Positions 24,547-32,576 of a stretch of DNA of 55,830 nucleotides are shown one piece after another. The DNA is taken from positions 1-55,830 of the forward strand of contig CALIHP010000036.1 in assembly GCA_938020565.1 (NCBI GenBank), read 5' to 3'. Numbering within the stretch: position 1 is the stretch's first letter; each line of letters opens with the position of its first letter. The position numbers and the translations under genes were made by a program. The notes beneath the pieces were generated by a model that saw nothing but the letters and a program-made list of their open reading frames with translations, had not been told where the DNA came from and did not search any database. The stretch comes from an uncultured Anaerolineaceae bacterium. GTDB lineage: Bacteria > Chloroflexota > Anaerolineae > Anaerolineales > Anaerolineaceae.

Positions 24547-25541
24547 GCGTTTTCTCCTTTCAGCCAGTTGTACGCGTCTTTCAGTGATTCGTCGACTGGC
24601 CGCGCCGGGGGCAGCCGCAGCGCCAGTCTCGACGCTTCGTTATTGTAAAAGTAATATTTCCCGGCGAGCCGCGCGGGGTCCGAATCGCTTCCTCCGGCAG
24701 GGAAAAAGCTGCGCGCGCGCTGTTTCAGGCGAAAAAAGCGGTTAATCGCGCCGCTTCCGATTTTCAGCGTCGGCGCGGGCTTTCCCGTGATCTCGGATAA
24801 TTTACGATAAAGATCGTCGTAGGTGAGGTTCTCTCCGGTCAGCAGGTAGCGCCGTCCGCGTTCGCCATAGTCGATCGCGCCGATCAGCCCGGCGACGACG
24901 TCGCCGACGTCGACCAGATTGATCCCCCCGTCAAAGCGGAAGCCCGGCGGTTTTTCTGCGAACCGCGTTATCAGGTTCAGCTTCCGCCGGCTCCGATCTC
25001 CCGGTCCGACGACCTGCCCCGGGTTGACGGTAATGACGTCGAGCCCGTAGGCTAACGCCCACTGCGCTTCGGTTTCCGCCATTTTTTTCGACGCGGTAAA
25101 CGGTTCGTCCTCGACGCGAAGCTCCATGCCGTGGCTCTCCGTGACCGGGATGATTTTTCCGTCGTCCGGCGCGCGTCCGACGACGCAGCCGACCGTCGAG
25201 GCAGCGCTGACGAAGACGACGCGGCGGACGCCAGCGCGGAAGGCTTCCTGAAAAACGAGGCGCGTCCCGACGACGTTGACCGTGTAGAGCGGATCGAGCG
25301 ACCGGGTCGACAGCCGACGTGCGGCGAGATGCACAACTGCGTCCGGGTAATAGCGCATCGCCGCCTGGATCGACGCCTCGTCGGTCAGGTCGCCGATGAC
25401 GCGTTGAACCGGGAGATCGGTCAATCCGGCGAGCGAGCTCGAATAGCGATGAAACGCGACGACCTGATCCCCGCGTTCAACGAGCGCACGGCAGAGCGCG
25501 GCACCGATAAAGCCAGTCGCGCCGGTGACAAGAACGATCAT
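24543..25541 (-). CDS. Extended SDR (epimerase/dehydratase-like) with Tyr-to-Phe change
   Basis: An NAD(P)-dependent extended short-chain dehydrogenase of 332 residues. It has the TGATGFIGAAL dinucleotide loop, IGDLTD, VVHLAA, VNVVGT and VSAAST motifs, closest in layout to dihydroflavonol-reductase/HpnA-like proteins. The active-site YxxxK reads F-T-A-S-K: Phe148 (codon TTT, 25098-25100) replaces the catalytic Tyr while Lys152 stays. That should abolish or alter proton transfer, so the protein may bind a substrate without normal turnover, or use another residue. AGGAAG lies 8 bases before the ATG. It overlaps both neighbours by 4 bases. Confidence 0.87.
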   Translation of the reverse strand: MIVLVTGATGFIGAALCRALVERGDQVVAFHRYSSSLAGLTDLPVQRVIGDLTDEASIQAAMRYYPDAVVHLAARRLSTRSLDPLYTVNVVGTRLVFQEAFRAGVRRVVFVSAASTVGCVVGRAPDDGKIIPVTESHGMELRVEDEPFTASKKMAETEAQWALAYGLDVITVNPGQVVGPGDRSRRKLNLITRFAEKPPGFRFDGGINLVDVGDVVAGLIGAIDYGERGRRYLLTGENLTYDDLYRKLSEITGKPAPTLKIGSGAINRFFRLKQRARSFFPAGGSDSDPARLAGKYYFYNNEASRLALRLPPARPVDESLKDAYNWLKGENA

Positions 25542-26770
25542 TCACGCGCTTCCTGGAGGTAGTTTTCGAGCTCCGTCATTCCTTTCGCAGCGGTGAAATA
25601 ATCGGACATCAGGTCCGTCAGCCAGTTCTTCTGGATCCGGGCGGCGCTGTCGCGTTGTTCCTGCGCCCAGCCGAGGATAATCCCGTCGTCGATCATTTCG
25701 GTAATCCGGCGCGGATCCTGGAGCAGGGTTGTCAGCCAGTTGGTTGATTTGGTGGCCTGATAGCGCGCGATCGCTTCTTTGTGCCGTTCCGCTACGGTTT
25801 TCAGGAACGAATCATCCCTGATCAGCTGATAGCGATCGATTTTGTATAACTGTGCCGCTTTCTCGATTCCGCGGAGCGTTTCCAGATCAAAAATGTCCAT
25901 GAGCTTCCGGAAGTAGGTCCGCGTGAAATAATGGAAAAAGCCGTCGACGCGGCGGAACGCTTTCAACGCGTCGAAATACCCCATCTTCAGGTTGCTTTCG
26001 ATCCGGTCGCGGCTGAATTCGAAAACGCCGCCAAGGTCTTCGGTAAAAGCGATCCGTTTCACGTAGACGCTCGGGTCGGTAATCGGCGGGAAATGCCCGG
26101 TTCCGTCGATATCGACCGCGATAATTTTCCTGAATCCGCGTCGGATCATCATGTTAATCGGCATGTTATCGTAAACGCCGCCGTCGATAAGCGCTTTCTC
26201 TTCGGATTTCACCGGCTTGAAGATCGGAAAATTGGCCGAGCTGAGAATGTATTCGTGCATCTTTTCCGGGGGGATCTCGTCTTTAAATAATTCGACCGGC
26301 TTGAGCCCTTTGATATCGACGGTGACAAGGCCGAAGTCGATCGGGGAACGGTAGATTTTCTGAACGTCGACATGGCTCGAGATCAGGTTGGCCAGCGCTT
26401 GATTCGAGAGCCCGCCCTGATTCAGGAATTTCCCGACCATCGCCCTGATATTTTCCGGCGACATCAGGTCCTTTTCGCGGTTGACGCTGTCGTTGACCTC
26501 GACGATATCGTCCATTTTGATATTCAGGTAGATGTTTTCGATTGCCTTGACGGTATTGGTCAGGAAGAGGGCGCCGTTGATCGCTCCAATCGACGTCCCG
26601 CAGACGCCTCCAATCGGGACCCGGAGCTCTTTCAGCGCCTTCCAGACCCCGATTTCATATGCGCCTCGCGTTCCGCCGCCGGAAAGGACGAGCGCGTATG
26701 AATTTTCAGGGGTCAGTCTCGGCGGAAGAACGGCGCCGGTAATTTTTCGGATGATGTTGTTCTGTTCCAT
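25538..26770 (-). CDS. Patatin-like phospholipase
   Basis: A serine lipid acyl hydrolase, 410 residues, no signal peptide. The patatin features are in order: oxyanion loop GGGTRG (31-36), nucleophile elbow G-T-S-I-G with Ser60, and the DGG motif with Asp196 (ALIDGGVYDNMP), which together give the Ser-Asp dyad. The C-terminal 200 residues are helical and of unknown role. It heads an operon with an SDR and a GT4, each overlapping by 4 bases, which points to remodelling or recycling of a membrane lipid or glycolipid (inference). AGAGGT precedes the ATG. Confidence 0.92.
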   Translation of the reverse strand: MEQNNIIRKITGAVLPPRLTPENSYALVLSGGGTRGAYEIGVWKALKELRVPIGGVCGTSIGAINGALFLTNTVKAIENIYLNIKMDDIVEVNDSVNREKDLMSPENIRAMVGKFLNQGGLSNQALANLISSHVDVQKIYRSPIDFGLVTVDIKGLKPVELFKDEIPPEKMHEYILSSANFPIFKPVKSEEKALIDGGVYDNMPINMMIRRGFRKIIAVDIDGTGHFPPITDPSVYVKRIAFTEDLGGVFEFSRDRIESNLKMGYFDALKAFRRVDGFFHYFTRTYFRKLMDIFDLETLRGIEKAAQLYKIDRYQLIRDDSFLKTVAERHKEAIARYQATKSTNWLTTLLQDPRRITEMIDDGIILGWAQEQRDSAARIQKNWLTDLMSDYFTAAKGMTELENYLQEARE

Positions 26771-26953
26771 GTTTTTACCTCTTCGATTCGGGCGATATTA
26801 TTTCAGGCAGGGCGGAAGGAAACGGTTCCGCCTTCGGCTTATTATAATATAGCGCGGTGATCCGTTCCTTTTCCGCGCTTTCCCGGTTTCACTTGAAAAG
26901 CAGGGTTTCTCAGCGGCCTCCGGAGCGCGCCGCGTTTTTCGCCCGGGAACGGG

Positions 26954-26959
26954 TATAAT
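26954..26959 (+). promoter_or_regulatory. -10 box of a near-leaderless nth transcript
   Basis: TATAAT ends 10 bases before the nth ATG. A start 6-7 bases after the box leaves a leader of about 4 nt. Confidence 0.5.
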
Positions 26960-26969
26960 TCAGGAAGCG

Positions 26970-27725
26970 ATGACGAACGTGGACCCATGTCAGATTGAGA
27001 TGAAAACGGGAGCGGATCGTATTGTCGAGCCGAACGCTGATCAGGGACTGGTCGCGAAAGCCGGGGAGATTTACGACCGGCTTTACGCGAGGTATGGCGA
27101 TCCGGATGTCCCGATTCATCCTCCTTTGGACGAGCTTGTGAATACCGTGCTGTCCCAGAATACCAACGACCGGAACCGCGATATCGCGTTCGCGAACCTG
27201 ACCGCTCGGTTCCCCTCGTTTGAAGCGGTTCGCGACGCGGACGCGGGAGCCGTCATAGAGTGCATCCGGCCGGCGGGTCTCGCGAATCAGAAAGGTCCCC
27301 GGATCCAGGCGATCCTGAAGGCGATTACCGCGGAGCGTGGGACGTTGGACCTGTCGTTTCTTCGCGAGATGAAGCCGATCGAGGCTCGGAGCTGGCTGAC
27401 GCGGTTTAACGGCGTCGGGCTTAAGACGGCGTCGATCGTGATGGCTTTCAGTTTCGGAATGCCGGCGTTTCCGGTCGACACGCATATCTACCGTGTCAGC
27501 GGCAGGCTGGGGCTGCGTCCGGAAAAGATGAGCGTTGAGGCGGCCCACGATCATTTAGCGAGTTTATTTGATCCGGGCGTCTATCGCGCGGCGCATGTCA
27601 ACCTGATTTATCATGGCCGGGAGACCTGCGGCGCGCGAAAGCCGGCCTGCGGCTTGTGTATCTTGAAGGACCTCTGCGACGCGTTCCGCGACGGCAGGGT
27701 GGAACCGGCGCGGCAATGGGGCTGA
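26970..27725 (+). CDS. nth: Endonuclease III-like DNA glycosylase/AP lyase
   Basis: A base-excision repair enzyme of the HhH-GPD family that removes oxidised pyrimidines. Of 251 residues, the LSQNTND motif lies at 61-67, the helix-hairpin-helix ends in NGVGLKTAS with catalytic Lys152, and the catalytic Asp170 lies in FPVDTHIYR. The [4Fe-4S] cluster ligands Cys220, Cys227, Cys230 and Cys236 show the standard C-X6-C-X2-C-X5-C spacing. The N-terminal 25 residues are an extension without clear homology; the start is supported by the nearby -10 box. The last 10 bases overlap the next gene. Confidence 0.93.
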   Translation: MTNVDPCQIEMKTGADRIVEPNADQGLVAKAGEIYDRLYARYGDPDVPIHPPLDELVNTVLSQNTNDRNRDIAFANLTARFPSFEAVRDADAGAVIECIRPAGLANQKGPRIQAILKAITAERGTLDLSFLREMKPIEARSWLTRFNGVGLKTASIVMAFSFGMPAFPVDTHIYRVSGRLGLRPEKMSVEAAHDHLASLFDPGVYRAAHVNLIYHGRETCGARKPACGLCILKDLCDAFRDGRVEPARQWG

Positions 27726-28084
27726 TCATTCTGCTGATCCTGATCGGCGGGGTCCTGGTTATCGCGGTGGATCAGGCGCGTCCGGCGGCGCTGCGGCGGA
27801 TCCCGCTCGGAAGCGCGGCCGAACGCGCGCTGACGTATATCGTGATTACCGCGTTGCTGACCTCGACGCTTTTCCTGTTTCTTTTTTTAGGCGTCGGGCT
27901 GGTTCAATATTTTCCGGCCGCGTTCGGCGAGGCGATCTGGCTGATCGTTACGGCGCTGCTGATCGGGATCGGCGCCGCCGGCGAACTCCTGCTGAAGGAT
28001 CGCCGTCCGGCGTCGGTATCGCTGGTCTGTTTGATTTTGGGTCTGGGTTCGCTCTTCCTTTGGATAATCGGACGATTGATCTGA
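27716..28084 (+). CDS. Small multi-pass membrane protein (122 aa)
   Basis: Function unknown. Four hydrophobic segments are visible: LIILLILIGGVLVIAV, YIVITALLTSTLFLFLFLGVGLV, AIWLIVTALLIGIGAAGELLL and VSLVCLILGLGSLFLWIIG. The first loop is basic (DQARPAALRRIPLGS). The start at ATG 27716 overlaps the end of nth by 10 bases, implying translational coupling with the repair gene. A longer frame from 27656 would lie inside nth and was not used. Confidence 0.7.
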   Translation: MGLIILLILIGGVLVIAVDQARPAALRRIPLGSAAERALTYIVITALLTSTLFLFLFLGVGLVQYFPAAFGEAIWLIVTALLIGIGAAGELLLKDRRPASVSLVCLILGLGSLFLWIIGRLI

Positions 28085-28152
28085 GCTGAGCGATTCGCGT
28101 TATAAAACTTTACCCTTCCCGGACACGGGAAGACAGCATAGGAGAAATTCAT

Positions 28153-29355
28153 ATGAAGGCAGTCATGATACGCCCAAACGTCTATTGGGCAGGCGTTAAC
28201 GATCGGACCTCCGAGCTGTTCGAAGGCCTCTGGTCGATCCGCGACAGCGGCGTTTCGATCAACAGTTACGTTATTCTGGACGAGAAAAAGGTCCTGATCG
28301 ATTGTTCCTGCGAAATCTGTACGGAGCCATACATTCAGATGATCGAGTCGCTGGTCCCGTTGAAGGAGATCGACTATGTCGTCCTGAATCATCTTGAACC
28401 GGATCATACCGGCGCGCTGATGTATTTGCGTCAGGCGAACCCGGATATTACGTATATCGGAACGAAGAAGGCCGCGGAGATTATCGCGAATTTCTATGAT
28501 ATCAGGGATCATTTTCAGATCGTCGGGGACGGCGAGGAGCTCAGCCTGGGAAAATTTACGCTGAAATTCGCGGCGATCCCGTTTGTGCATTGGCCGGAGA
28601 CGATGGCGACGTACCTGGTTGAAGAGAAGATCCTGTTCCCCTGCGACGCGTTCGGGGGATATGGCGCGCTTCCCGGGATCGTTTTTGACGACGAATGTCC
28701 CCGGATTGAAAACTTCGAGCAGGATACGCTCCGTTATTATTCAAATATCATCGCGGGCTTCAGCGCCAATACGAAAAAGGCAATCGAAAAATTATCGGGG
28801 TACCCGGTCGAGGTGGTCGCCCCGTCGCATGGACTCGTCTGGCGGAAGCGTCCGGAACGGATCGTCGAGCTGTATAAAAAATGGGTCCGATACGCGGAAA
28901 GCGGGCGCGAGAAGGCGGTTACGCTCGTTTATGCGACGATGTACGGGAATACGGCCTCCTTCGCTGAGCTGACGCAGCAGGCGATCGCGGCGACAGGCCT
29001 GCCGGTTGAGATGTTCAACGTGCGGACGACGGATATCGGCGAAATTTTAGCGTCCGTCTGGAAGAATCAGGGGCTTGTCGTCTGTGCGCCGACGTACGAG
29101 GGGTCGCTCTTTCCGGGAATGGTTGACTTCCTGAACATGATGAAGATCAAGAAGGTATCCGGCCGGACGTCGGCGTACTTTGGTTCGTTCGGCTGGGGCT
29201 CGATGGCGAAGAAGCAATTCGAAGCGTATGCCGGGGAGTTGAAATGGAGCGTCGTCGACAATTATCAATTTTATGGAAAGCCGAAGACGGCTGATTTCGA
29301 TCGTCTCCCGGCGTTCGCTGAAAAGTTCGCGGCGGAAATTCGCGCGGCGGCGTAA
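28153..29355 (+). CDS. fprA: A-type flavodiiron protein (FprA family)
   Basis: A soluble flavoprotein that reduces O2 to water or NO to N2O, protecting anaerobes from oxidative or nitrosative stress. The N-terminal metallo-beta-lactamase domain (1-245) has the diiron ligands H-L-E-P-D-H (His80, Glu82, Asp84, His85), His in FVHWPETM, Asp in FPCDAFGG and His in APSHGLVW. The C-terminal flavodoxin domain (about 253-400) has YATMYGNTASFAE for FMN phosphate and GSFGWGS near the flavin. The 400-residue length is standard, with no fused rubredoxin. AGGAG lies 8 bases before the ATG. Confidence 0.95.
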   Translation: MKAVMIRPNVYWAGVNDRTSELFEGLWSIRDSGVSINSYVILDEKKVLIDCSCEICTEPYIQMIESLVPLKEIDYVVLNHLEPDHTGALMYLRQANPDITYIGTKKAAEIIANFYDIRDHFQIVGDGEELSLGKFTLKFAAIPFVHWPETMATYLVEEKILFPCDAFGGYGALPGIVFDDECPRIENFEQDTLRYYSNIIAGFSANTKKAIEKLSGYPVEVVAPSHGLVWRKRPERIVELYKKWVRYAESGREKAVTLVYATMYGNTASFAELTQQAIAATGLPVEMFNVRTTDIGEILASVWKNQGLVVCAPTYEGSLFPGMVDFLNMMKIKKVSGRTSAYFGSFGWGSMAKKQFEAYAGELKWSVVDNYQFYGKPKTADFDRLPAFAEKFAAEIRAAA

Positions 29356-29379
29356 CGGCGGAAGGAAGCGGGCCGGGCG

Positions 29380-29718
29380 ATGACGTTTATTCGGAAGACG
29401 GAGGATTTTATCTGTGAAAACTGCGGAACGGCCGTCGTCGGAAACGGGTACACGAATCATTGTCCGGTCTGCCTTTACTCGAAGCATGTCGACCGGTCGC
29501 CGGGGGATCGGGCTGCCGGCTGCGGCGGGCTGATGGAGCCGGTGGCGGTGGCGCTGAAACGGGGAGAGGTGATCCTGACGCATCGCTGCCTGCGCTGCGG
29601 TCATGTGAAAGCGAATAAGGCGGCGCCGGAAGATGACTTCGGCCGGATCCTGGAAATCATGCGCAGCGCGTCGGCGGAGAAGGTCACGGAAAACCGCGTC
29701 CGGAACCGGCGCGCTTGA
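29380..29718 (+). CDS. RNHCP-domain zinc-finger protein
   Basis: A small 112-residue protein of the RNHCP family (DUF/PF12647-like): FICENCGTAVVGNGYTNHCPVCLYSKHVDRSPGDRAAGCGGLMEPVAV...THRCLRCGHVKANKAAPEDD. The Cys/His pattern predicts two or three zinc sites. The name-giving motif is altered here to T-N-H-C-P. The biochemical role of this family is unknown. It follows fprA by 24 bases, so they may share a transcript. Confidence 0.85.
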   Translation: MTFIRKTEDFICENCGTAVVGNGYTNHCPVCLYSKHVDRSPGDRAAGCGGLMEPVAVALKRGEVILTHRCLRCGHVKANKAAPEDDFGRILEIMRSASAEKVTENRVRNRRA

Positions 29719-29742
29719 CGATTCTGCGAAACCGCATATAAT
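29715..29742 (+). promoter_or_regulatory. Sigma-70 promoter of the tRNA-Gly/tRNA-Cys unit
   Basis: TTGACG (29715-29720) and TATAAT (29737-29742) are separated by 16 bases. The expected start lies about 35 bases before tRNA-Gly. Confidence 0.75.
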
Positions 29743-29783
29743 TGTAAAAGTCGGTTCGGAAACGCGCGCCGGCGAGGAAACAG

Positions 29784-29856
29784 GCGGGCATAGTTCAATT
29801 GGCAGAACACCTCCTTGCCAAGGAGAAGGTTACGAGTTCGAGTCTCGTTGCCCGCT
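29784..29856 (+). tRNA. tRNA-Gly (anticodon GCC)
   Basis: The 7-bp acceptor GCGGGCA/TGCCCGC, D-arm with AGTTCAATTGGCAGA, anticodon loop TTGCCAA (GCC) and T-arm GAGTTCGAGTC are all present. CCA is not encoded. Confidence 0.97.
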
Positions 29857-29874
29857 CAGGTTAATAAGCATCCC

Positions 29875-29945
29875 GGCGACGTGGCCAAGTGGTAAGGCGC
29901 GGGTCTGCAAAACCCTTATCACCGGTTCAAATCCGGTCGTCGCCT
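29875..29945 (+). tRNA. tRNA-Cys (anticodon GCA)
   Basis: Acceptor GGCGACG/CGTCGCC with a T discriminator (U73, the major Cys identity base), anticodon loop CTGCAAA (GCA) and T-arm CCGGTTCAAATCCGG. It lies 18 bases after tRNA-Gly and is cotranscribed with it. Confidence 0.97.
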
Positions 29946-29969
29946 CTGAATTGGCTTTTTTTATTCTTC

Positions 29970-29991
29970 AGCCGTTGACACGGCTTTTTTT
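29970..29991 (+). terminator. Terminator of the tRNA-Gly/Cys unit
   Basis: AGCCGT-TGAC-ACGGCT followed by seven T. Confidence 0.85.
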
Positions 29992-30026
29992 GTATTTATC
30001 CCATGATCACCAGTTGGAGATTGAAC

Positions 30027-30515
30027 ATGTTTCGAGAGATGCGAAGGAAAAGGCAGCTTTTAGCCGAAGCGGAAACGATCCAAATCTTTGAACGCGGGAC
30101 GTCGGGGGTCCTGGCGCTTTCCGGCGACGAGGGCTATCCCTATGCCGTCCCGTTGAGTTATGTTTATGCGGACGGAAGAATTATTTTCCATGGCGCGAAA
30201 TCAGGGCATAAAATCGACGCGATTCGCGGCTGCGAAAAGGCTTCGTTCTGCGTGATCGATCGCGATCAGGTCGTTCCCGAGGAATATACAACCTGGTTCC
30301 GGAGCGCGATCGCGTTCGGACGTGTTCGGATCATCGATCAGGACGCTGAAAAGCGGGCGGCGATTGAGCTCCTGGCCGAAAAGTATTCCCCCGATGATCC
30401 TGAAGGACGGCGCGCGGAGATTGAGCGCGAATACAAAATCCTGTGCATGTTCGAGCTGCGGATCGAGCATATGACCGGGAAAGAAGCGATCGAGCTTGTC
30501 CGCGCGCGGAAATAA
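30027..30515 (+). CDS. Pyridoxamine 5'-phosphate oxidase-like flavin protein (NimA-like)
   Basis: A split-barrel flavin-binding protein of 162 residues. It starts MFREMRRKRQLLAEAETIQIFERGTSGVLAL and contains the GYPYAVPLSYVYADGRIIFHGAKSGHKIDAI core, as in nitroimidazole-resistance NimA-like and other PNPOx-fold proteins that bind FMN, F420 or heme. The start at 30027 is used because GGAG lies 8 bases before it; a frame from 30003 includes that site. The real reductant and substrate are unknown. Confidence 0.87.
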   Translation: MFREMRRKRQLLAEAETIQIFERGTSGVLALSGDEGYPYAVPLSYVYADGRIIFHGAKSGHKIDAIRGCEKASFCVIDRDQVVPEEYTTWFRSAIAFGRVRIIDQDAEKRAAIELLAEKYSPDDPEGRRAEIEREYKILCMFELRIEHMTGKEAIELVRARK

Positions 30516-30542
30516 GCTGTATGTCGCTTCAGGGCTTTTCAG

Positions 30543-30562
30543 CGGCGCATCGCGCCGTTTTT
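30543..30562 (+). terminator. Terminator after the PNPOx-like gene
   Basis: CGGCGC-ATC-GCGCCG followed by five T. Confidence 0.75.
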
Positions 30563-31898
30563 AACGATTCTTCTTTCCTTTTTTCTTCGGTGCTTTTTTA
30601 TGCCCGATATACAGGCCGAATTTCGGCAGCAGCCATTCCACCGTCAGGTAGATACAGCCCGTTACCGCGATCGCGATCGCGAACGTCAGGAGCGTATTCC
30701 CCAGCCGGTTCATCCAGGCGGGATTGACGATCATCACGATCGACAGCACGACCATCAGCGTTCCACTGAAAAGCTTCAGGATCTGGCCCTGCTCCTCTTT
30801 CATTCGGTTCGAACGCATCGTGAAAACGGCGATCAGGAAGATTATCAGCTCGTCAAGCTGGTACAGGACCATGTAAAAGATCAGGAGCGCGATAAACGTT
30901 GGCGTCGATACGCCGGCGCTGACGACCAGGTTCGACCAGACGACCGGGAACGCGGCGGTGCAGGAAAATTCGACGAGCGAAACGCCGACGCCCAGGATAA
31001 CCGTCGCCCCGATCATCGCCCATAAATTATCGCTCTTGTTCATGATGTCGCGGATGCGCTCGTAGATCCCCGGTTTATGTTTTTCGTCGATCGTCAGGGA
31101 AACGCCCTGCTTGAAGAAGAAGTAATCTTTAAAATTGATGAGCCCCATGACGAGCGTGACGACGGCGACGCCGATCTGGATCCATTTCATGAAGCTGATA
31201 TAGGACAGGATCGTAAAAACGCCCGTAATGAACAGCGCGTAAATCAGCGACGTAACTGTCAGAAAAACGAACCCGATGATCAGCGTTTTTTTTCGCGATT
31301 CGGTCCGGACGATCATCGCCAACAGGATTGTCAATACCCACAGAGAGCAGGGATTGACTCCGTCGACGATTCCGATCAGGAGCGTGCTGAGCCAGATCGA
31401 TTTTCCGGCGAGGTCGACTTTCCCGAGAAGCGGGACGTCGATCAACGTCGCGGAATCGCCCGGGATCGTCGGGATCGCCGGTTCTTCGCCGTTGACGATC
31501 TGAAGCGCGTCGACGACGCCGTTCTGGATCCCGTCTTCGATTGCGGCCTGAATCGATTCGCGCGTTGCCGAGCTGAAACCGGTCCAGTGCTGATTACCGA
31601 TAAACGTGACCGGAACGCCGGTCGGTTCAAACTCAAAAGCGGCGGCGAACTCCTCAAATTTTTTGGCGTTGTCCGCGTTGTACCAGACTTCGAAACTATG
31701 GATAACGAGCTGGTCGCCGTACGCTTCGCTCATCTCCTGAAGAAAAACGTTCTCATCGGCGCAATGCGGGCAGCCGTCTCCATTAAAGAAATAAAGATTA
31801 ACGAGGTTCAGTTCCTCCGCGTTTACGCCGGATTGCGGCCCCGAAACGCAGACCAGCAGCAGGAAAATCAGTAGAATAATTCGAATACCCGGTTTCAT
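30561..31898 (-). CDS. Thioredoxin-like domain fused to CcdA/DsbD-type membrane electron carrier
   Basis: A membrane disulfide-exchange protein of 445 residues. Residues 1-27 form a signal peptide or anchor, 30-125 a thioredoxin-like domain with the active-site C-P-H-C (Cys43, Cys46), and about 165-430 a polytopic CcdA/DsbD-like domain with VDGVNPCSLW (Cys184) and VEFSCTAAFP (Cys313), the cysteine pair that carries electrons across the membrane in that family. The C-terminus is a Lys-rich tail. The soluble domain is N-terminal, so it lies outside and precedes the membrane part, unlike the C-terminal gamma domain of DsbD. AGGA precedes the ATG by 9 bases. Probable role: extracytoplasmic thiol reduction. 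Confidence 0.88.
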   Translation of the reverse strand: MKPGIRIILLIFLLLVCVSGPQSGVNAEELNLVNLYFFNGDGCPHCADENVFLQEMSEAYGDQLVIHSFEVWYNADNAKKFEEFAAAFEFEPTGVPVTFIGNQHWTGFSSATRESIQAAIEDGIQNGVVDALQIVNGEEPAIPTIPGDSATLIDVPLLGKVDLAGKSIWLSTLLIGIVDGVNPCSLWVLTILLAMIVRTESRKKTLIIGFVFLTVTSLIYALFITGVFTILSYISFMKWIQIGVAVVTLVMGLINFKDYFFFKQGVSLTIDEKHKPGIYERIRDIMNKSDNLWAMIGATVILGVGVSLVEFSCTAAFPVVWSNLVVSAGVSTPTFIALLIFYMVLYQLDELIIFLIAVFTMRSNRMKEEQGQILKLFSGTLMVVLSIVMIVNPAWMNRLGNTLLTFAIAIAVTGCIYLTVEWLLPKFGLYIGHKKAPKKKGKKNR

Positions 31899-31942
31899 TA
31901 GTTTTTATCCTGTTCCGTAGGTTTTTCGGATCAACCGAACGT

Positions 31943-31959
31943 CGCGGAAAAGTTCCGCG
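31943..31959. repeat. Perfect hairpin CGCGGAA-aag-TTCCGCG in the leader of the thioredoxin/CcdA gene
   Basis: A 7-bp perfect inverted repeat lies between the -10 box (31969-31977) and the ATG on the minus strand, so it is in the 5' leader. It may be an operator or leader hairpin. A second hairpin TCGGAT-ttaatt-ATCCGA occurs just upstream at 31986-32003. Confidence 0.45.
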
Positions 31960-31968
31960 CACGCTTGA

Positions 31969-31977
31969 ATTGTACCA
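31969..31977 (-). promoter_or_regulatory. Extended -10 promoter of the thioredoxin/CcdA gene
   Basis: The minus strand reads TGG-TACAAT about 71 bases before the ATG. The same nine bases recur before the Hsp70-like gene (34471-34479). Confidence 0.5.
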
Positions 31978-32015
31978 AATCTAAATCGGATTTAATTATC
32001 CGAGCGTTCGAACGA

Positions 32016-32576
32016 TTATCGCGCCTGGCGAAGGATCCCGCTGCGCAGCACGGTCCCGTCAGCGCGGATGATCTCTTCGTGAAGTGGAAGGTCCCGAAAA
32101 TCGTCCGCGTTCAGACGATCGGTCAACGAGATCAGTTCCTGATTCGCTGATGGCAGGAACCGTTCGTAGTCCGGCGCATTTTCCCGCCGGAACGGGCCGC
32201 AGAGGAGCGCGTCGGGCTGGTCGGGGCGCCGTCCGATCGCATAGCGCGTATCCAGTTCCGTGAAGGTATAGCCGCTGAAAACGAAAAAGGTTAACCGGTC
32301 GTTCCGGCGCCGGACGCGGCGGATGAGTTCGAAAACCGCGTCCGCCTGATCGAAGGGTTCGCCTCCGCTGATCGTTACGCCGTCGATCCTGGGCGCGGCG
32401 AGGATTTCTTCGGCGACGGCGGCGACGGCGCGGAGCTTCCCGCCAAGGCGCGGCTGAAATTCAGCGTTGGCGCAGCTGTCGCAGCGCCGCTCGCAGCCCT
32501 GGAGCCAGAGCGTATAGCGCGTCCCCGGTCCGTTGGCGCGGCTGTCGGCGAGGACGGCGGCGACTCGGAACGTCAT
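32016..32576 (-). CDS. Radical SAM activating-enzyme-like protein (NrdG-like, 4Fe-4S)
   Basis: A small radical SAM protein of 186 residues of the NrdG/activase type. The cluster motif C-E-R-R-C-D-S-C (Cys28, Cys32, Cys35) follows WLQGC, and SAM-binding SGGEPFDQ comes next, with FSGYT further on. Classic NrdG activates the anaerobic ribonucleotide reductase by making a glycyl radical, but no reductase gene is in the window. Its genes overlap by 4 bases with a DUF2997 gene, behind an Hsp70-like gene, so it more likely serves that locus. The target is unknown. Confidence 0.88.
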   Translation of the reverse strand: MTFRVAAVLADSRANGPGTRYTLWLQGCERRCDSCANAEFQPRLGGKLRAVAAVAEEILAAPRIDGVTISGGEPFDQADAVFELIRRVRRRNDRLTFFVFSGYTFTELDTRYAIGRRPDQPDALLCGPFRRENAPDYERFLPSANQELISLTDRLNADDFRDLPLHEEIIRADGTVLRSGILRQAR

